NCBI GenBank assembly: GCA_021432635.1
Contig: MU270118.1
Coordinates: 1 to 64,000 of the forward strand
Reading direction: 5' to 3'
DNA length: 64,000 nucleotides
Source of the DNA: Thozetella sp. PMI_491
Taxonomy: Eukaryota > Ascomycota > Sordariomycetes > Chaetosphaeriales > Chaetosphaeriaceae
In this document: piece after piece, positions 12,527 through 25,900 of the stretch
Numbering within the stretch: position 1 is the stretch's first letter
Layout of the letters: each line of letters begins with the position of its first letter
Notes under the pieces: model-generated
What the model saw: the letters and a program-made list of their open reading frames with translations, nothing else
Told to the model about the DNA's origin: nothing
Database searches by the model: none
Translations under genes and position numbers: made by a program

Positions 12527-13359
12527 ATATAAGCTCTATATAATATAATTTATAATACCCTTTAGTTTAGGGATAATAGGGCTAGTTTTTTCACCTATTT
12601 TATAAGTATAAATATAAGGAAGATTATTTAAAACCCCATGCCTTTACTATATATAATAGTTTTTAAAGGTTTTATATAAGTATAAGAAGTAGGTTGGAAA
12701 AGCTTAGTAAAGGATTAGATCCTCAGGGCGATATAAATCCGTAAGGTCTAGATCTAGGTCTAAAACCGCCCGTATTTAGTAGTAATATGATCTTAGTTTA
12801 ATAGGTAAAAGCTTGTTCTTATAACGATACTCTTCCTTAGGTTGTATAAGATCTATAAGTTAGCCAAAGCGTTGTATAACTTGTAAAAGAAAAGGGTGGC
12901 CAAAATAAGTCTCTATATAGTCGTAGATTTCGTAGTTATAGTATCCAATTAGTTGTTTTCCGTTGTGATACTCGTATAATAGCTCGATATACCACTTAAT
13001 AAATAGATTTTAATCTGGGTATAGGTGGATATTAAAGAATTCCTCGATATATAGGTCGATATCAATAGATTGAGGGACCAATATAATATCATTAGTTATA
13101 TAGGGGTAAGGATAAGCTTAATCGTTGAAAAAGAGGCTCTTTATAACCGGAAGGGGTAAGATATCGTCGATCCTCGTTGGTTTAGAGGATTTAAGAGCCG
13201 TATGGAGTGGAAGACCCATAGGAACCAGTCCAGGGTTAGGGTTAGGGTTAGGGTATATCGTAGCTTGAGGAACGGATGGAATCGGGCTTGGTTTGGTTGA
13301 GTTATACCCTCGTAAAGTAAGGGTTAGGGATAGGGTTATATATATAAGGCTAGAGCTCC
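12527..13359 (-). other. copia leader with degraded reading frame
   Basis: This 833-bp leader lies between primer site and Gag, longer than needed for a packaging signal. In it, roughly 12760-13110 on the minus strand can be read with few stops and includes YYNYEIYDYIETYFGHPFLL and LLQVIQRFG. I do not recognise it. It may be an N-terminal extension of Gag or an extra reading frame. Telomere-like repeats are at its 5' end. Confidence 0.5.
13232..13253 (+). repeat. interstitial telomere-type repeat (AGGGTT)3.7
   Basis: Three and two-thirds perfect copies of the fungal telomere unit TTAGGG sit inside the copia leader. A second imperfect patch (AGGGTTAGGGATAGGGTT) is at 13320-13337. See the finding on this repeat. 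Confidence 0.9.
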
Positions 13360-13371
13360 GGGCTCATAACC
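13360..13371 (-). other. copia primer-binding site, initiator tRNA-Met anticodon arm
   Basis: Immediately after the 5' LTR the minus strand reads GGTTATGAGCCC, the exact complement of the initiator tRNA-Met anticodon region GGGCUCAUAACC. The next bases (GGAGCTC) would extend pairing into the anticodon stem. Internal priming on a half-tRNA is known for Drosophila copia. Position and sequence together make this assignment strong. Confidence 0.82.
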
Positions 13372-13929
13372 TGTTAAAAGGTATAGTAAGTAATCAATTT
13401 TGATAACATAAGCAATAGAATGCACATGAAAAGTGGGTCCGGCCAGCGGATCTTTTAGGGTGGAAGTGTAAGTGTATTTGAGTGTGTGTGTAAAAGGATA
13501 AAGATCCAAGATTTAAATCAGGGAGCAAAGCTACGTATATATAGACCATATAGCCCCACTAATTACCATATTAAGATAGCCCATCTTTTACCATATTAGT
13601 ATACTCGTAAAGACCAGCGTATAAAACGCTCGCTTGTATTTAAAACGCTTCATCTTCTTACGCGTTTTATACCCTTACTAGTGGATATATATTAAAAGGG
13701 CTTAGCGTATGTTTTAGTCTGTTTTAGGCGTTTTTATATGGTATAGTTGTTTTGTATGGGAGGTAGCCGTTGTGTGGAATCGTGGATGCTTTAAGGCGTG
13801 TAGTCATTTTTACTCGCGTGGATCTTTTATAAGTATAGGGCTTTCTTGCCTGCCCTAGAGGTATGTGGCCCATGCGTTTTATAATATATATTTTAGGATC
13901 CATATTTAATAGTGGGTCATATATTAACA
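13372..13929 (-). repeat. copia 5' LTR (558 bp)
   Basis: Read on the minus strand it starts TGTTAATATATG at 13929 and ends TTTTAACA at 13372, giving canonical TG...CA ends. Its outer 35 bp match window positions 1-35. It is less mutated than the internal region. Bases 13930-13934 (GTGTT) would be the right target duplication. Confidence 0.9.
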
Positions 13930-13979
13930 GTGTTGTAACAATACAGCCTTTTAATAAACCTCTCCTATCTCCTATATAT

Positions 13980-14900
13980 TTACCATGGGTGGATACAATC
14001 AATTGTCTCATTGAAAAACTTCCCTGAGTGATCCTTCTTAGATGCATTATCAATCTTTTGAAGCAGTTGATATGTTAGCACTGACATGAGTTTCTATCTC
14101 GAGGCTGTTACTATACATACGATATAAGCTGTGTTCTCACTGCTCTTCTTTAAGGTCAGGGGAGCCTCCTTGAGGCCAAAGTATCGAGCCCCTTGATTTC
14201 CCATGTCGGTTTGGACAAGGCTAATCTCAGAGATTAGTAGTTATACTTGACGCACCGCCTAGGCTCCTGTAAACATACCCAGGGTGTACACATAACGTGA
14301 TCAACCAGTCATTTTCCATACCCATTTTCACAACCAGGCAGTTTGCAAGAGCTTTGGAGCTAGCATAACTGGCGTTGGGGTAGGGGTATTGGGCCATGTT
14401 GTTTAGACTACCGCCAGCGGCACTGATAAAGGCAAATCGTGCCGGATGCTTAGCCTTCCGAAGCAGCGGCAGCGTTGCCTTGTAAAGGAGCATGACCGAG
14501 ATGGCATTAACCATTAGAACTTGCTCGTACTCCTCGAGTGGTAGGTCTTCAATGGTGTTCAATGGTGCAATTCCAGCGCTCGAAATTACAACATCAATAT
14601 GATCAACGCTGTGTGTCAGGAGGTCCTCGATGGCATCATAGGGGTCGGTCCTAGACGCAGCATCAATCTTGACCACTACGACCCTGGTATTTTGGCCGCG
14701 AGGAACGATCAAAAGGCCTTGGGCAGCGTCTGGGTCGCGCACTGCAGCAACTAGTACATTGTTGGGCTGTGTGACATAGTGGTCAAAAAGACCACGGCCA
14801 ATGCCTATGCGTGTACTCAGCGGACAGGGACACAGGTATAAGTTCATGACTAATACGCACCACGATTTGCGCCCGTAATCAAAATTGTTCTCCCGGCCAT
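13980..14900 (-). CDS. NOR1-like short-chain dehydrogenase/reductase
   Basis: Four exons give 246 residues: 14861-14900, 14279-14804, 14121-14220 and 13980-14054. Introns are 56, 58 and 66 bp with donors GTGCGT, GTATGT, GTATGT; a CTAAC branch site lies in the last. The protein begins MAGRTILITGANRGIGRGL, the NAD(P)-binding glycine motif. It then has SSAGIA in place of NNAG, a catalytic Ser in ISAAGGS, Tyr-x3-Lys in YASSK, and HPGLVQTDMGN. It ends KKDHSGKFF...HPW, as in norsolorinic-acid-ketoreductase-like SDRs of fungal natural-product pathways. Cytosolic NADPH-dependent carbonyl reduction is expected; the substrate is unknown. The retrotransposon LTR starts 50 bp past the stop, so the native 3' end was probably replaced. 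Confidence 0.88.
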
Positions 14901-15780
14901 CAGGTCGACTTTGGATTCGTACTCGTGCTCCAGAGGTCTCTTGTGAAAACGATGCTCCTGACTCGGTGCCTTACCAGTCCAGCCAGGGTCGCGGTTATAT
15001 AGCTATAGCCGTCTCTTGCGCCACGGAAGTTAGACATGCTAGACCCCTAGCCACATCACGTAACTTATTTAGCGCCCTGGTATCCGCCGGCGTTCAATTT
15101 ACTAATCAATCCGGCCCTTAGGTCCGTGGAACGCCGTGGAGTATGTCTTAAGATAACGCGCTCTACCGACCAACAAAAGATGGGCCAACTGTTACTATAG
15201 CCCAGCTCCATTTGGGGTAGTAGCAGTGAGAAAAAGACTGGAACAAGTGTTTTAATTATACCAACCAGAGTCACACACCGCACCGGTCTTCCCAGTGATT
15301 CTTGTCTGATCCTGGTTATTACTTATCAACAGATATACTCCGAACCGTGCCGGTAAGATGCACGGTCTACAACATCTATCTACTTGCGCAATGACCGTGG
15401 TGCGACAAAACTTGCTCCCGGCCATAATTCTTCCACACCCCATCAAGGGGCGGGAAGTCGTCATTGAGGTGTGTAACAAGACAAGGCTTCGGGCTGGATC
15501 CATCAAGATGTTTGAGGCAGTTGATTTTCTTTGGCCCTTCCGAGCAGAGATGCTCTCAGCGGCCGTGCACCAGTTCCTTTAGCTTCTAGGTACGCATGCC
15601 ATTCGACGCTCTACGATGCCACGGCAACGGGATCGCAAACACCCCCATATGTGGTCTACAACGCCGGGCTCCGAAGCCTTGTCCCCTGTGTAGAGACTGC
15701 CATTAGCATTGTTGGGCGAGGCGACAGGCTCGCGGGGTTGGAAAGGACTGATCCTGGATACGAGACCAGATCAACGAAGC
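14901..15780. other. intergenic, promoter side of NOR1-like gene
   Basis: About 880 bp between two minus-strand genes. Apart from the TATA-like box I see no coding, repeat or RNA signal. Short open frames here lack any family feature. Confidence 0.6.
14995..15001 (-). promoter_or_regulatory. TATA-like box of the NOR1-like gene
   Basis: TATATAA on the minus strand, about 95 nt upstream of the start codon at 14900, a usual distance for a fungal core promoter. Assigned by sequence and spacing only. Confidence 0.4.
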
Positions 15781-17034
15781 CTAACCACTAACGTCCATTG
15801 CCCACAAGTCCATCCTTTCCTTGCCAAAATCGAACTCCATCAGCACCTTGCTGAATTCATCTACCGCCTCGGGCCTACATTCGGTGAACAGTCGCTGAGC
15901 TTCATCGCGCCGAATGAAGTTGGCGTTGTTCTCCGCACAGACAATGGTCCACGAGAACGCCGAGGGAGCGTCCCACACGCCGCGCCGCGCCGTGTACATG
16001 AGCGCGCCCTTGGGGCATTCGGCGATTTCGTGGTGCTGCATGGCGGTGAAGATGCCATATGCAAGCTGCGCAGCGACCCATGTTCGACGTATACTCTCCG
16101 AGAGGATCCACGAGTGCCAGAGGACGTCTTCTTGGTTAGGCGGTGCTAGTCCTTGCCCAGAGATGCCGTCGATGACGTCGCACCTGAAAAAGCTGCCCCG
16201 GGAAGCCGCACGACGAGCGCTGGACAGCATGGCATCCGCCCAGGCACGGAGGGTCGGCAGCTGTTGCTCGGCAAGATGGCGCTGACGAATGTCGTTATCG
16301 AAAAGGCGTAGGACTGAATAGACGAAGAGCGCATGTACACGGCTTAGGTGGGCGTAGCAGTCGTCCGGGAGGAGAACCTCGGCCTCAGCGCTGTCTACTA
16401 GCGCAGTCGCTCGTGCCTCAAGGATGCTTTGCACTAAGTCCTCCGTTGCCGGTGTGCGTGTGAGGTAGCTCGATAAGGCCGTAAAGGCATCTAGGATGCA
16501 CAAAGGCTGTCGGGCTCGATAAAGGCGCGGGTGGATGAAGGAGTTGCCGCCGTGTGCCGTCCAGTCGGCAAGCCAGCCGCGCAACTGGTGGATATATCGC
16601 CAGCCCATCTCCTTAGATGCCTGTGTGAAGACGTCTGTGCGAAGCGGGACCACTGACCAGGACTCTGGGGTTAAAAACCATGCCATTTGGGTGTCTGGCA
16701 GCCCCGGCGACCGCGGCGGCTGGGAGCAGGCATGCAGCGGGTTGGGGTCTGCATCGGCCGGAGGCAGAGTATCGATGCTAGGCATCGCTTGGCTGGCCGG
16801 CCACGCTGCCAGGAAAGAAGGGCGGGCACAGGGTGAAGAGAGGGGCGACAGGCTTTCCAAGTGTCCGTGGATCCCAGACTCTACGCCGTAGTGAATAAAA
16901 CCGGAAGTGCGCAATGCTGCGTAGACGCAGTTGAGTCCCTTGGACTGGCAGCGGCTACACACGGGAAGCTGCTTGCCGCATTTCCGCTTGGCTTTTGCGC
17001 AGGGGCTGCAGGCTTTGAGCTCAGCTCCCTCCAT
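15781..17034 (-). CDS. Zn2Cys6 transcription factor
   Basis: Single-exon gene of 417 residues; the ATG at 17034 is the first in frame. Residues 9-35 form a complete zinc cluster with spacing C-x2-C-x6-C-x6-C-x2-C-x6-C, beginning CSPCAKAKRKC. A proline/serine-rich linker follows, then a helical C-terminal half with FTALSSYLTR and LWHSWILSESIRRTW, which resembles the regulatory region of fungal C6 factors found in natural-product clusters. It lies between two SDR genes and is divergent from the second, so it may control them; this is inference. No break is seen. Confidence 0.88.
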   Translation of the reverse strand: MEGAELKACSPCAKAKRKCGKQLPVCSRCQSKGLNCVYAALRTSGFIHYGVESGIHGHLESLSPLSSPCARPSFLAAWPASQAMPSIDTLPPADADPNPLHACSQPPRSPGLPDTQMAWFLTPESWSVVPLRTDVFTQASKEMGWRYIHQLRGWLADWTAHGGNSFIHPRLYRARQPLCILDAFTALSSYLTRTPATEDLVQSILEARATALVDSAEAEVLLPDDCYAHLSRVHALFVYSVLRLFDNDIRQRHLAEQQLPTLRAWADAMLSSARRAASRGSFFRCDVIDGISGQGLAPPNQEDVLWHSWILSESIRRTWVAAQLAYGIFTAMQHHEIAECPKGALMYTARRGVWDAPSAFSWTIVCAENNANFIRRDEAQRLFTECRPEAVDEFSKVLMEFDFGKERMDLWAMDVSG

Positions 17035-17781
17035 GCCCGGACGAAATGCAGTACTTCTCAAGTTACCAGGATCCGAGGCAGAGAGGTAGAGAGAGGCAAG
17101 GCCACGAACCCTTTGAGGAAGACGTTTGTCGCGGACCTGTCCGCCGCTGTGGCGCTACAGTATCCGGCCCTGTCCGTTTTCCCGTGGCATCGGTGGAACG
17201 CCAACCGCTTCTAGCTAGCTTGTCCGCAGCTCTTGCTTGTATCTCTCTGCCCCAGCGGCGCGCTAAGCGTTAACAACCCTGGTTACTTTACTCAATGTAA
17301 ATTACACTGTATTCGGCGGCGCCACGTATCTTAAACGAGCAAGCTGAGGTACCTTACATTAGTCATGCAAGCGTGTATTCCGTACTCCGTACCTCGAACA
17401 CTTGCCGTGCTGATAGGCTAAACATGTAAGATACAAATTGTACAGTGCTGTGTTCAGTGGACCGTGCCTGACCTGACACGGTGACGGAGCACCGCCCGAG
17501 GACCAGTGCGGGACTAGGCTCGGCCAGCGGGAGCCGGCGGGCCTCTGACTTATTATGGTTGGCGCTCCGCAGGCTGCGGATTCGCGATACAACCCGGCAT
17601 CCTCAGGGTGACAGGATGCCAGGCAAAAGAAAGAGCTCTTGAGCCGGGCTCCGAGCAATTCGAGGTCAGGCCATGCGCGGACAGATCTGGGAATACAAAA
17701 CGGAGGGCTCTGCTCCCTCCTCCATACCTCCGAGCATCTCTCCAAGCACCTATTTCCTTGCCTCGGCCGATTTACACTGCA
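17035..17781. promoter_or_regulatory. divergent promoter, Zn2Cys6 factor and SDR
   Basis: 747 bp separate the start codons of the regulator (minus) and the second SDR (plus). No convincing TATA box is visible. Short CGG triplets of the kind bound by Zn2Cys6 proteins occur, but they are common in this GC-rich DNA and cannot be assigned. Confidence 0.45.
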
Positions 17782-18861
17782 ATGGATTTCAGTAGAGTGC
17801 CGTTCGACATTGTCGAACAGAACAAGACCGATTTCACGAGGGTCGTCCGCCGGGCGCCGTATCCCACCATTTCTGCGTCCCGGCCTGAGCTTAGCCAAGC
17901 AGGCAAGACTGTTCTCGTTACCGGGGGTGCAACAGGCATCGGCCACGCAATCGCTATCAACTTTGTGCGTGCGGGCGCCTCCACTGTCATCATAGTCGGA
18001 CGCCGCGGAGATGTGCTGGAGGCGGGTGCCATCAGCCTCAGAGCCGAAGCGGAGCATTCGGTCACCTCGGCCAAGGTCGCGACCCTGGTGTGTGACCAGT
18101 CGGACCGCGCTGCAGTGAGGGCGCTGTGGTCGGGACTCCAGCAAGACGGCGTCTTTGTCGATACCTTGGTGCTAAACGCCGCCGACTTCACCGAGGAGAA
18201 GCCAATACTTGACCTAGGGGCAGACCGGCTCTGGACAGCGTACGAGACGAATGTTCGAGGGCCGCTTGACATGGTGGAAGGTCTCTCCAAGCAGCCCGGC
18301 GACAGGCCGAAGGTATGCCCTTGGCTCTCCTCTACACGCCACCGCCGACGTTTCTATCTAACGAAGCACGCTAGGCAATTGTCAACGTGGCCACGCAGGC
18401 AATCAACATGTTTTACGACGTCCAGCTGTTTCCGGCGTCGCTGGTCCCCGGCTATGGCCTGACCAAGAACGCAGGCACATTGCTTATGCAGCAGATCGCC
18501 AAAGATGTTTCGCCTGAAAAGCTGCAGGTCGTCAGTTTCCATCCGGGCATGATCTACAGCGACGCGCTTAAGCAGCGCGGCGTCCAGGAAACGGACTTGC
18601 CATTCGAGGACGGTAAGACCTTATCTCTATCATTGCACATTCCGGCCTGCTGACAACGTTCTGTCCACAACAGTCGACCTCCCCGGGTGTTTTGCTGTAT
18701 GGGCTGCCAGCACGGAAGCCAGATTTCTCCACGGCCGCTTTGTGTGGGCATCATGGAACATTGACGAGTACTCCGAGGGAGCGCTGCGCAAACGCATAGA
18801 CGAAAATGTAGACTTTCTCAGGATCGGCGTCGTCGGCTTGAGAGGGGCCCGCATCAACTAA
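17782..18861 (+). CDS. short-chain dehydrogenase/reductase
   Basis: Three exons (17782-18312, 18375-18612, 18674-18861) give 318 residues; donors are GTATGC and GTAAGA. The start MDFSRVPF is chosen because upstream codons in the same frame show no conservation. The Rossmann motif is VTGGATGIGHAIA with VGRR following strand 2. NAA replaces NNAG. The active site is YGLTK (Tyr-x3-Lys), followed by FHPGMIYSD. The C-terminal part (ASTEARFLHGRFVWASWNIDE) is typical of fungal SDRs annotated as alcohol or xanthoxin-like dehydrogenases. A cytosolic NAD(P)-dependent oxidoreductase with unknown substrate. It sits 747 bp from a divergent C6 regulator, which suggests co-regulation. Confidence 0.88.
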
Positions 18862-20099
18862 GTCCCACTTGGAACCGTATTTTGCTGGCCAGCCATACTG
18901 GCTCGGTATTACGAGAACAGCGTGTAAGCGAGGATGACGCTTCCAGAGGTAGATGACGACAATAGGTCGATAGAATCGCCTGGATACTAAGGAACTAGCA
19001 TTACCGCGGAGCGTACATGGGAGCCGAATATATTGCAATGTTTACCGCAAACCGCTTCCCGTTTTCTAACCAGTCCATAAAGAACACTGCTAGCACTTCA
19101 GGCTATGAGCGATTCTGTGAGCTGCCGAGAAGGCTTGTCTGGAATACCTATGGAGCCTTGGATGGTCACGCTGCTGAGTGACGAACGAGTCAAGCCGAGT
19201 GCAAGACAAGGCCTCCTATTCTCTGGCGTACCTACTCGTGATTGTCACCGGCTTGCCTTGTATCGGCCGTCCGTCCGACATGAAACTCGGGTAGGACTGG
19301 CTCTAGACAATGATCGCGTTTAGATCTGCGCTGCCTTCGCCCCCACATCTAGGTTTTCCAACCTGACGCATGATACGCGCAGGATATGCTCAAGGGCCGG
19401 CAGATTCCGTGGTCATCGGCAGCGACTCCCTTTGTACTTACCCACAGCCCTGAACCGGTTCCCTGGCCGGTCTGGAGGCGTGGGACACCGTAAGGCACAT
19501 AACACGACTGCCAGGGTTCTCGGTCCACGCCTCCAAAGATGGATTAAACACCGAACTTGGGGCTCGATAAGCATTATTGGTTACCAAAGTACAAGGGGGG
19601 TCAGAATCTACAGCGTGGACCTCTATAATGCTACTGGTGCTGTCAAAAGCACCCTAGGTGCGTCAGCACAGACTGCTTTTGGTATTCAAGTCACCGAAAT
19701 GGTCAGTAGTGTTTTTTACCATTGATACGGAGCCAGATGGGGCGCCATATGGAAATCGAATGCCGTTTACTGGCAAGGGGTAGGCGCACGTAGGCTCTGT
19801 GATGCACGAAACTCAAGTTCAGCCATCCACTGTTCGGCGTAGAGGCCTTCCGGGCCAATTAAATGTACACGTGGTACTACTAGTATGAAATATCTCTCAT
19901 TGCCTGTGGGGTGATGTCCCGCAACGAGTCATCGGTGAATTATAACCCTCTTTCCCTCTTACCACCTTCCCCCCTTTTCCCTCGGGTCACGTTACCTAAG
20001 GTAGGTAGCCAAGACAAAACTAGCCTTGCTTCTTCGGCCACCATAGATCACCACTTCAGCGAGGTCGCCTAGTTATTCCGGCCCAAACGACATACCTGT
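18862..20099. other. intergenic, nothing assigned
   Basis: About 1.2 kb between the converging SDR and catalase-peroxidase genes. Open frames here are short and featureless. A pyrimidine-rich stretch lies at about 19947-19984. Confidence 0.55.
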
Positions 20100-22854
<2,755 letters not shown>

Positions 22855-22969
22855 GATGTGAGACAATGGCAATCTTGGTCTGTGGATCGAGCGACCGCGC
22901 TGGCATGGAACCAGGTAAAGCTTGGGAGGTGGTGACGAAGAGCGTTGTGCTTCGAGGCCTACCCGAGAC

Positions 22970-22976
22970 TTTTATA
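22970..22976 (-). promoter_or_regulatory. TATA box of catalase-peroxidase copy 1
   Basis: Perfect TATAAAA on the minus strand, 116-122 nt upstream of the start codon at 22854. Confidence 0.5.
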
Positions 22977-25900
22977 CCCAAAGCTCGCACAGACTATCGG
23001 CGTGGCCTTCAGCCGTGCAAGACGCCACGCGCCCCCTGCGAGACGGGTTGCTATTGATTTCTCGTCGTACTCAGCAACAGGACTGTGATTGTGTACCTGG
23101 GGACAAGCCGAAAGCTCAGTATCCAGACAGGGAGGAGCAGCGCCAAAGGCAAGGTTGTGGAATCGAGAACGCGTGTACCCAAATTATGATCCAAGGGGTT
23201 TGTTGATGCCGAGGCGACAAGAAGCAAGTTAAAATAGACACCTTACTTTGTGCTCCTCACAGGCGTCATTTTTTGTGGGGGGATGGGAAAAGGATAATTA
23301 TGAGCAGCCATCGATGCAAAGGCAAGGTACCTTCTTCCACCCAAGGTACGACCCATTGTTATTGCGGCCCGGTGCCTGCATTTGCTTGGGCTTGGGCTCT
23401 CTCCCTCCGATCTTCTCTTCAGCCCCGCCTTGACATGATAGTTTCTCTGTCTACAGCGAAAGCCCATGCATTCTCGAGCGAGGTTCGCTGGGGTGGACAA
23501 GTGTAATCGATCCCAATCACAAAAAAGCCCAGTTGCGGTCTAGGCCAGCGTGTCCAAGCCACGGCCAATGAAGGCGTAGGGTAGGGCTGGAAATGTCTTA
23601 CTAGCACGGAGGTGGCTCCAGCCCAGCCAGGTACGCATCGCAAGCTATCAACGTCGACAAAGTAGCATCGATGCTGCTCGTGACCCAGCTCACCTCATTT
23701 TGCCCAATATGTGGGGTTTCTCAAAGCCAAGCTGAAACCTAGGCGCCGCCACTTGGCTGAAGGCAAGAAAGCAGAAAGGCAGACAGATGTGACGGAGAAG
23801 CAAACATAGCCTACAAGCTGGATTTTGAAGTAGGACAGATCCACATATAAAATGAGACCGCCCGAATTCCTAAACATTGGGAAAGGTGGCTTACCAGGAA
23901 TGCGCATCACCTTGTCCTCAAGTAGAGAGGATAAGCAAGCCTTCTGCTCATATTCCCATGGATAGTCTGTATAGAATTTGGGACAATCACTATTCTACCA
24001 TTCGTACCCTGGAAAGCTGGGGGAAGGAGTCAGGACTACTCAAGTAAGATCCGCAAATAGCAGGCGATGGACTAGGGGCAGCCGAAATCTGTGGCAGTCT
24101 GCAAGCCATGGGGCAGAGGCACTCTCTCGCACTGGCTTTAACAGAGCGAGCTAGGCTGGCCCCGGCTTCCCAGCTAAATCCCGTCTAGTTCAGCCCACCG
24201 CCTCTTAATATGTTCTTTAGCGTCCGCCCGATAGCATGCCCATGGGAGTAATCTACAACAACATCCTCTTAAATAGTTTAGGCCTGCTGCGACGGTGAAG
24301 CGGTTCTATAAACTAATTTGATGCCACGACGGGAGGATTCCCCGCGTTTTTGTCCCTCGAGAATCCCATAGCGCATTGATATATCTACAGTCCACATGTT
24401 TCTCGAATCTGGAACTAATATTGAGCCGATGGTCGCCATATCATGTGTAGTGACCTGCGTGCTTGATGAGACATCCGGCCTCTCGCTTTTGTACCTTTAG
24501 GTACATATTCCATGGGAACTCCCGAGGAGAGTAGTCTCGAAACCCTTTGCTATTACAGGGTCGGTAGTGGTAGATGTAATCCATTCGTGTGCTCTGGCTA
24601 CCTAAGTACCCGACCATTACAACCTCGAGAGACCTGGGTTGCGGCTAGCAGCGCCAGGCAGGACACTAGAACCTCGTTTCAAAGCCAAGAGGGGTACTAA
24701 ATTCATGCTATCGTACCATAGCCCGTGCCTCTCTCTAGCCTTGTTTCAATCCATTAGCTAGCTCTACCTTCCAGTTGCTTCGAAGGTAGAGAGGTAATCA
24801 GGTGGAGAGAGGTCACGTCGCTAGCACCGGCACCTCGTGGCTGACGAGCTTAGCGAAAGCTTATAATAACGCTAACACAAGTCCATCCTGGCTTAGGTAC
24901 TTCAGGCACCTACCCGCGACAGCCCCTCAATCTGGCTTCACCAGGGCCTCCTTCATCTCTCAGCCGCATTTGGGCTGATCTGGGGTTGCCAAGCAAATTA
25001 CGGTACAAATTAGGAAAAAGTAGGGCAACGAGGGATTTCTGTGAGATTCTGGCCCAAGCTCTGCACCAAGGCCGCTTGCGCATTCCTGGACTCGAACGAA
25101 TGCTATCTTTTTGAAGAGGATGGCCACATTTACATGGTATGGCTACCCTAAGACTCGTACACAAGGTCTAGAAGAGCAGGGATTAGTGGAACTACATTGC
25201 AGACAGCGGTACTCTCTACAGGGATCCCCTTCAAGACTGTGTCGTGCGGACCACAATCCCTATTACTGTTCAGAAGGGACGCCCGCTCCACTGGTGATGC
25301 ACAGCTCGAGCAATGGCACAGGCCGTGAGTCAATCTGGTCCTGTCTCGTACAACAACTGCACACGTGGACCTCGAGAGGTGGTCGGCTGTTGAAGAAACT
25401 CGCCCAATTCCGCCACAGTTTCACGAACTATTCTAAGAGTACCCACCGCCCCCCCCCCCAATATAGACCAGTCGAATAGCGAGTTAGCCATCTGTAGTCG
25501 CATTGCGGGATTTTAGGTCTCCGAGTCAAGGTCTTCGTGCCATGGCTGGCGCACGCCCGTGTTTTGGTATCCATCCCCGCTTGGCTTCTCTCCTGGTGAT
25601 CCCACTGGGTGGAGTCTACCATACGAAGACGCGCGACCTCAATCCATGGCAGTGCTGGCTACCATCTCACCGAGACAAGCCTACCAATGACTGTTGTCTA
25701 GTGTAGTTTGTGGTGGTTCTGCTGATTTAGGTTGGGATCGTGGTTGAGCACCGGTTATCCTTGCCTTCAAATATACCGACGAAGAGCTCATACATGAGCA
25801 AGCTGCCGCACGGGGCGGCAGCTTTACGACAAGAATATGGTCACGATTGGAGACTGTTCTACGGGCAGGCTGGGTTTACTGTTGGTTGGTCCTAAGATTA

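Larger units (their letters stand above)
1..13929 (-). mobile_element. Ty1/copia LTR retrotransposon, decayed, nested
   Basis: This is one copia-type element on the minus strand. In element order it has a 5' LTR (13929-13372), a primer-binding site, a leader, Gag, a zinc knuckle, protease, integrase, reverse transcriptase and RNase H, then a polypurine tract and the start of the 3' LTR at the window edge. The order integrase before reverse transcriptase defines the copia superfamily. Two gypsy-family insertions interrupt it, at 471-8239 and 10684-11114. Without them the internal region is about 5.1 kb, normal for copia. All frames are full of stops and the sequence is strongly AT-rich with TA in place of expected CA/TG, as expected of RIP. 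The element cannot make protein. The left end and left target duplication lie outside the window. Confidence 0.92.

Noticed and set aside
1-13929. CRISPR array, rRNA or prokaryotic features in the AT-rich block
   Set aside because: The repeats are LTRs with target duplications; no spaced short repeats and no rRNA-like sequence are present.
13724-14053. 109-codon minus-strand open frame
   Set aside because: It straddles the copia LTR end and the last exon of the NOR1-like gene in a different frame; no domain.
17359-18144. 261-codon minus-strand open frame
   Set aside because: It lies antisense to the well-supported second SDR gene and has no domain; a shadow frame of GC-rich coding sequence.
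25090-25110. tRNA B-box-like CGTTCGAGTCCAG on the minus strand
   Set aside because: No A box at the right distance and no acceptor or T-stem pairing.
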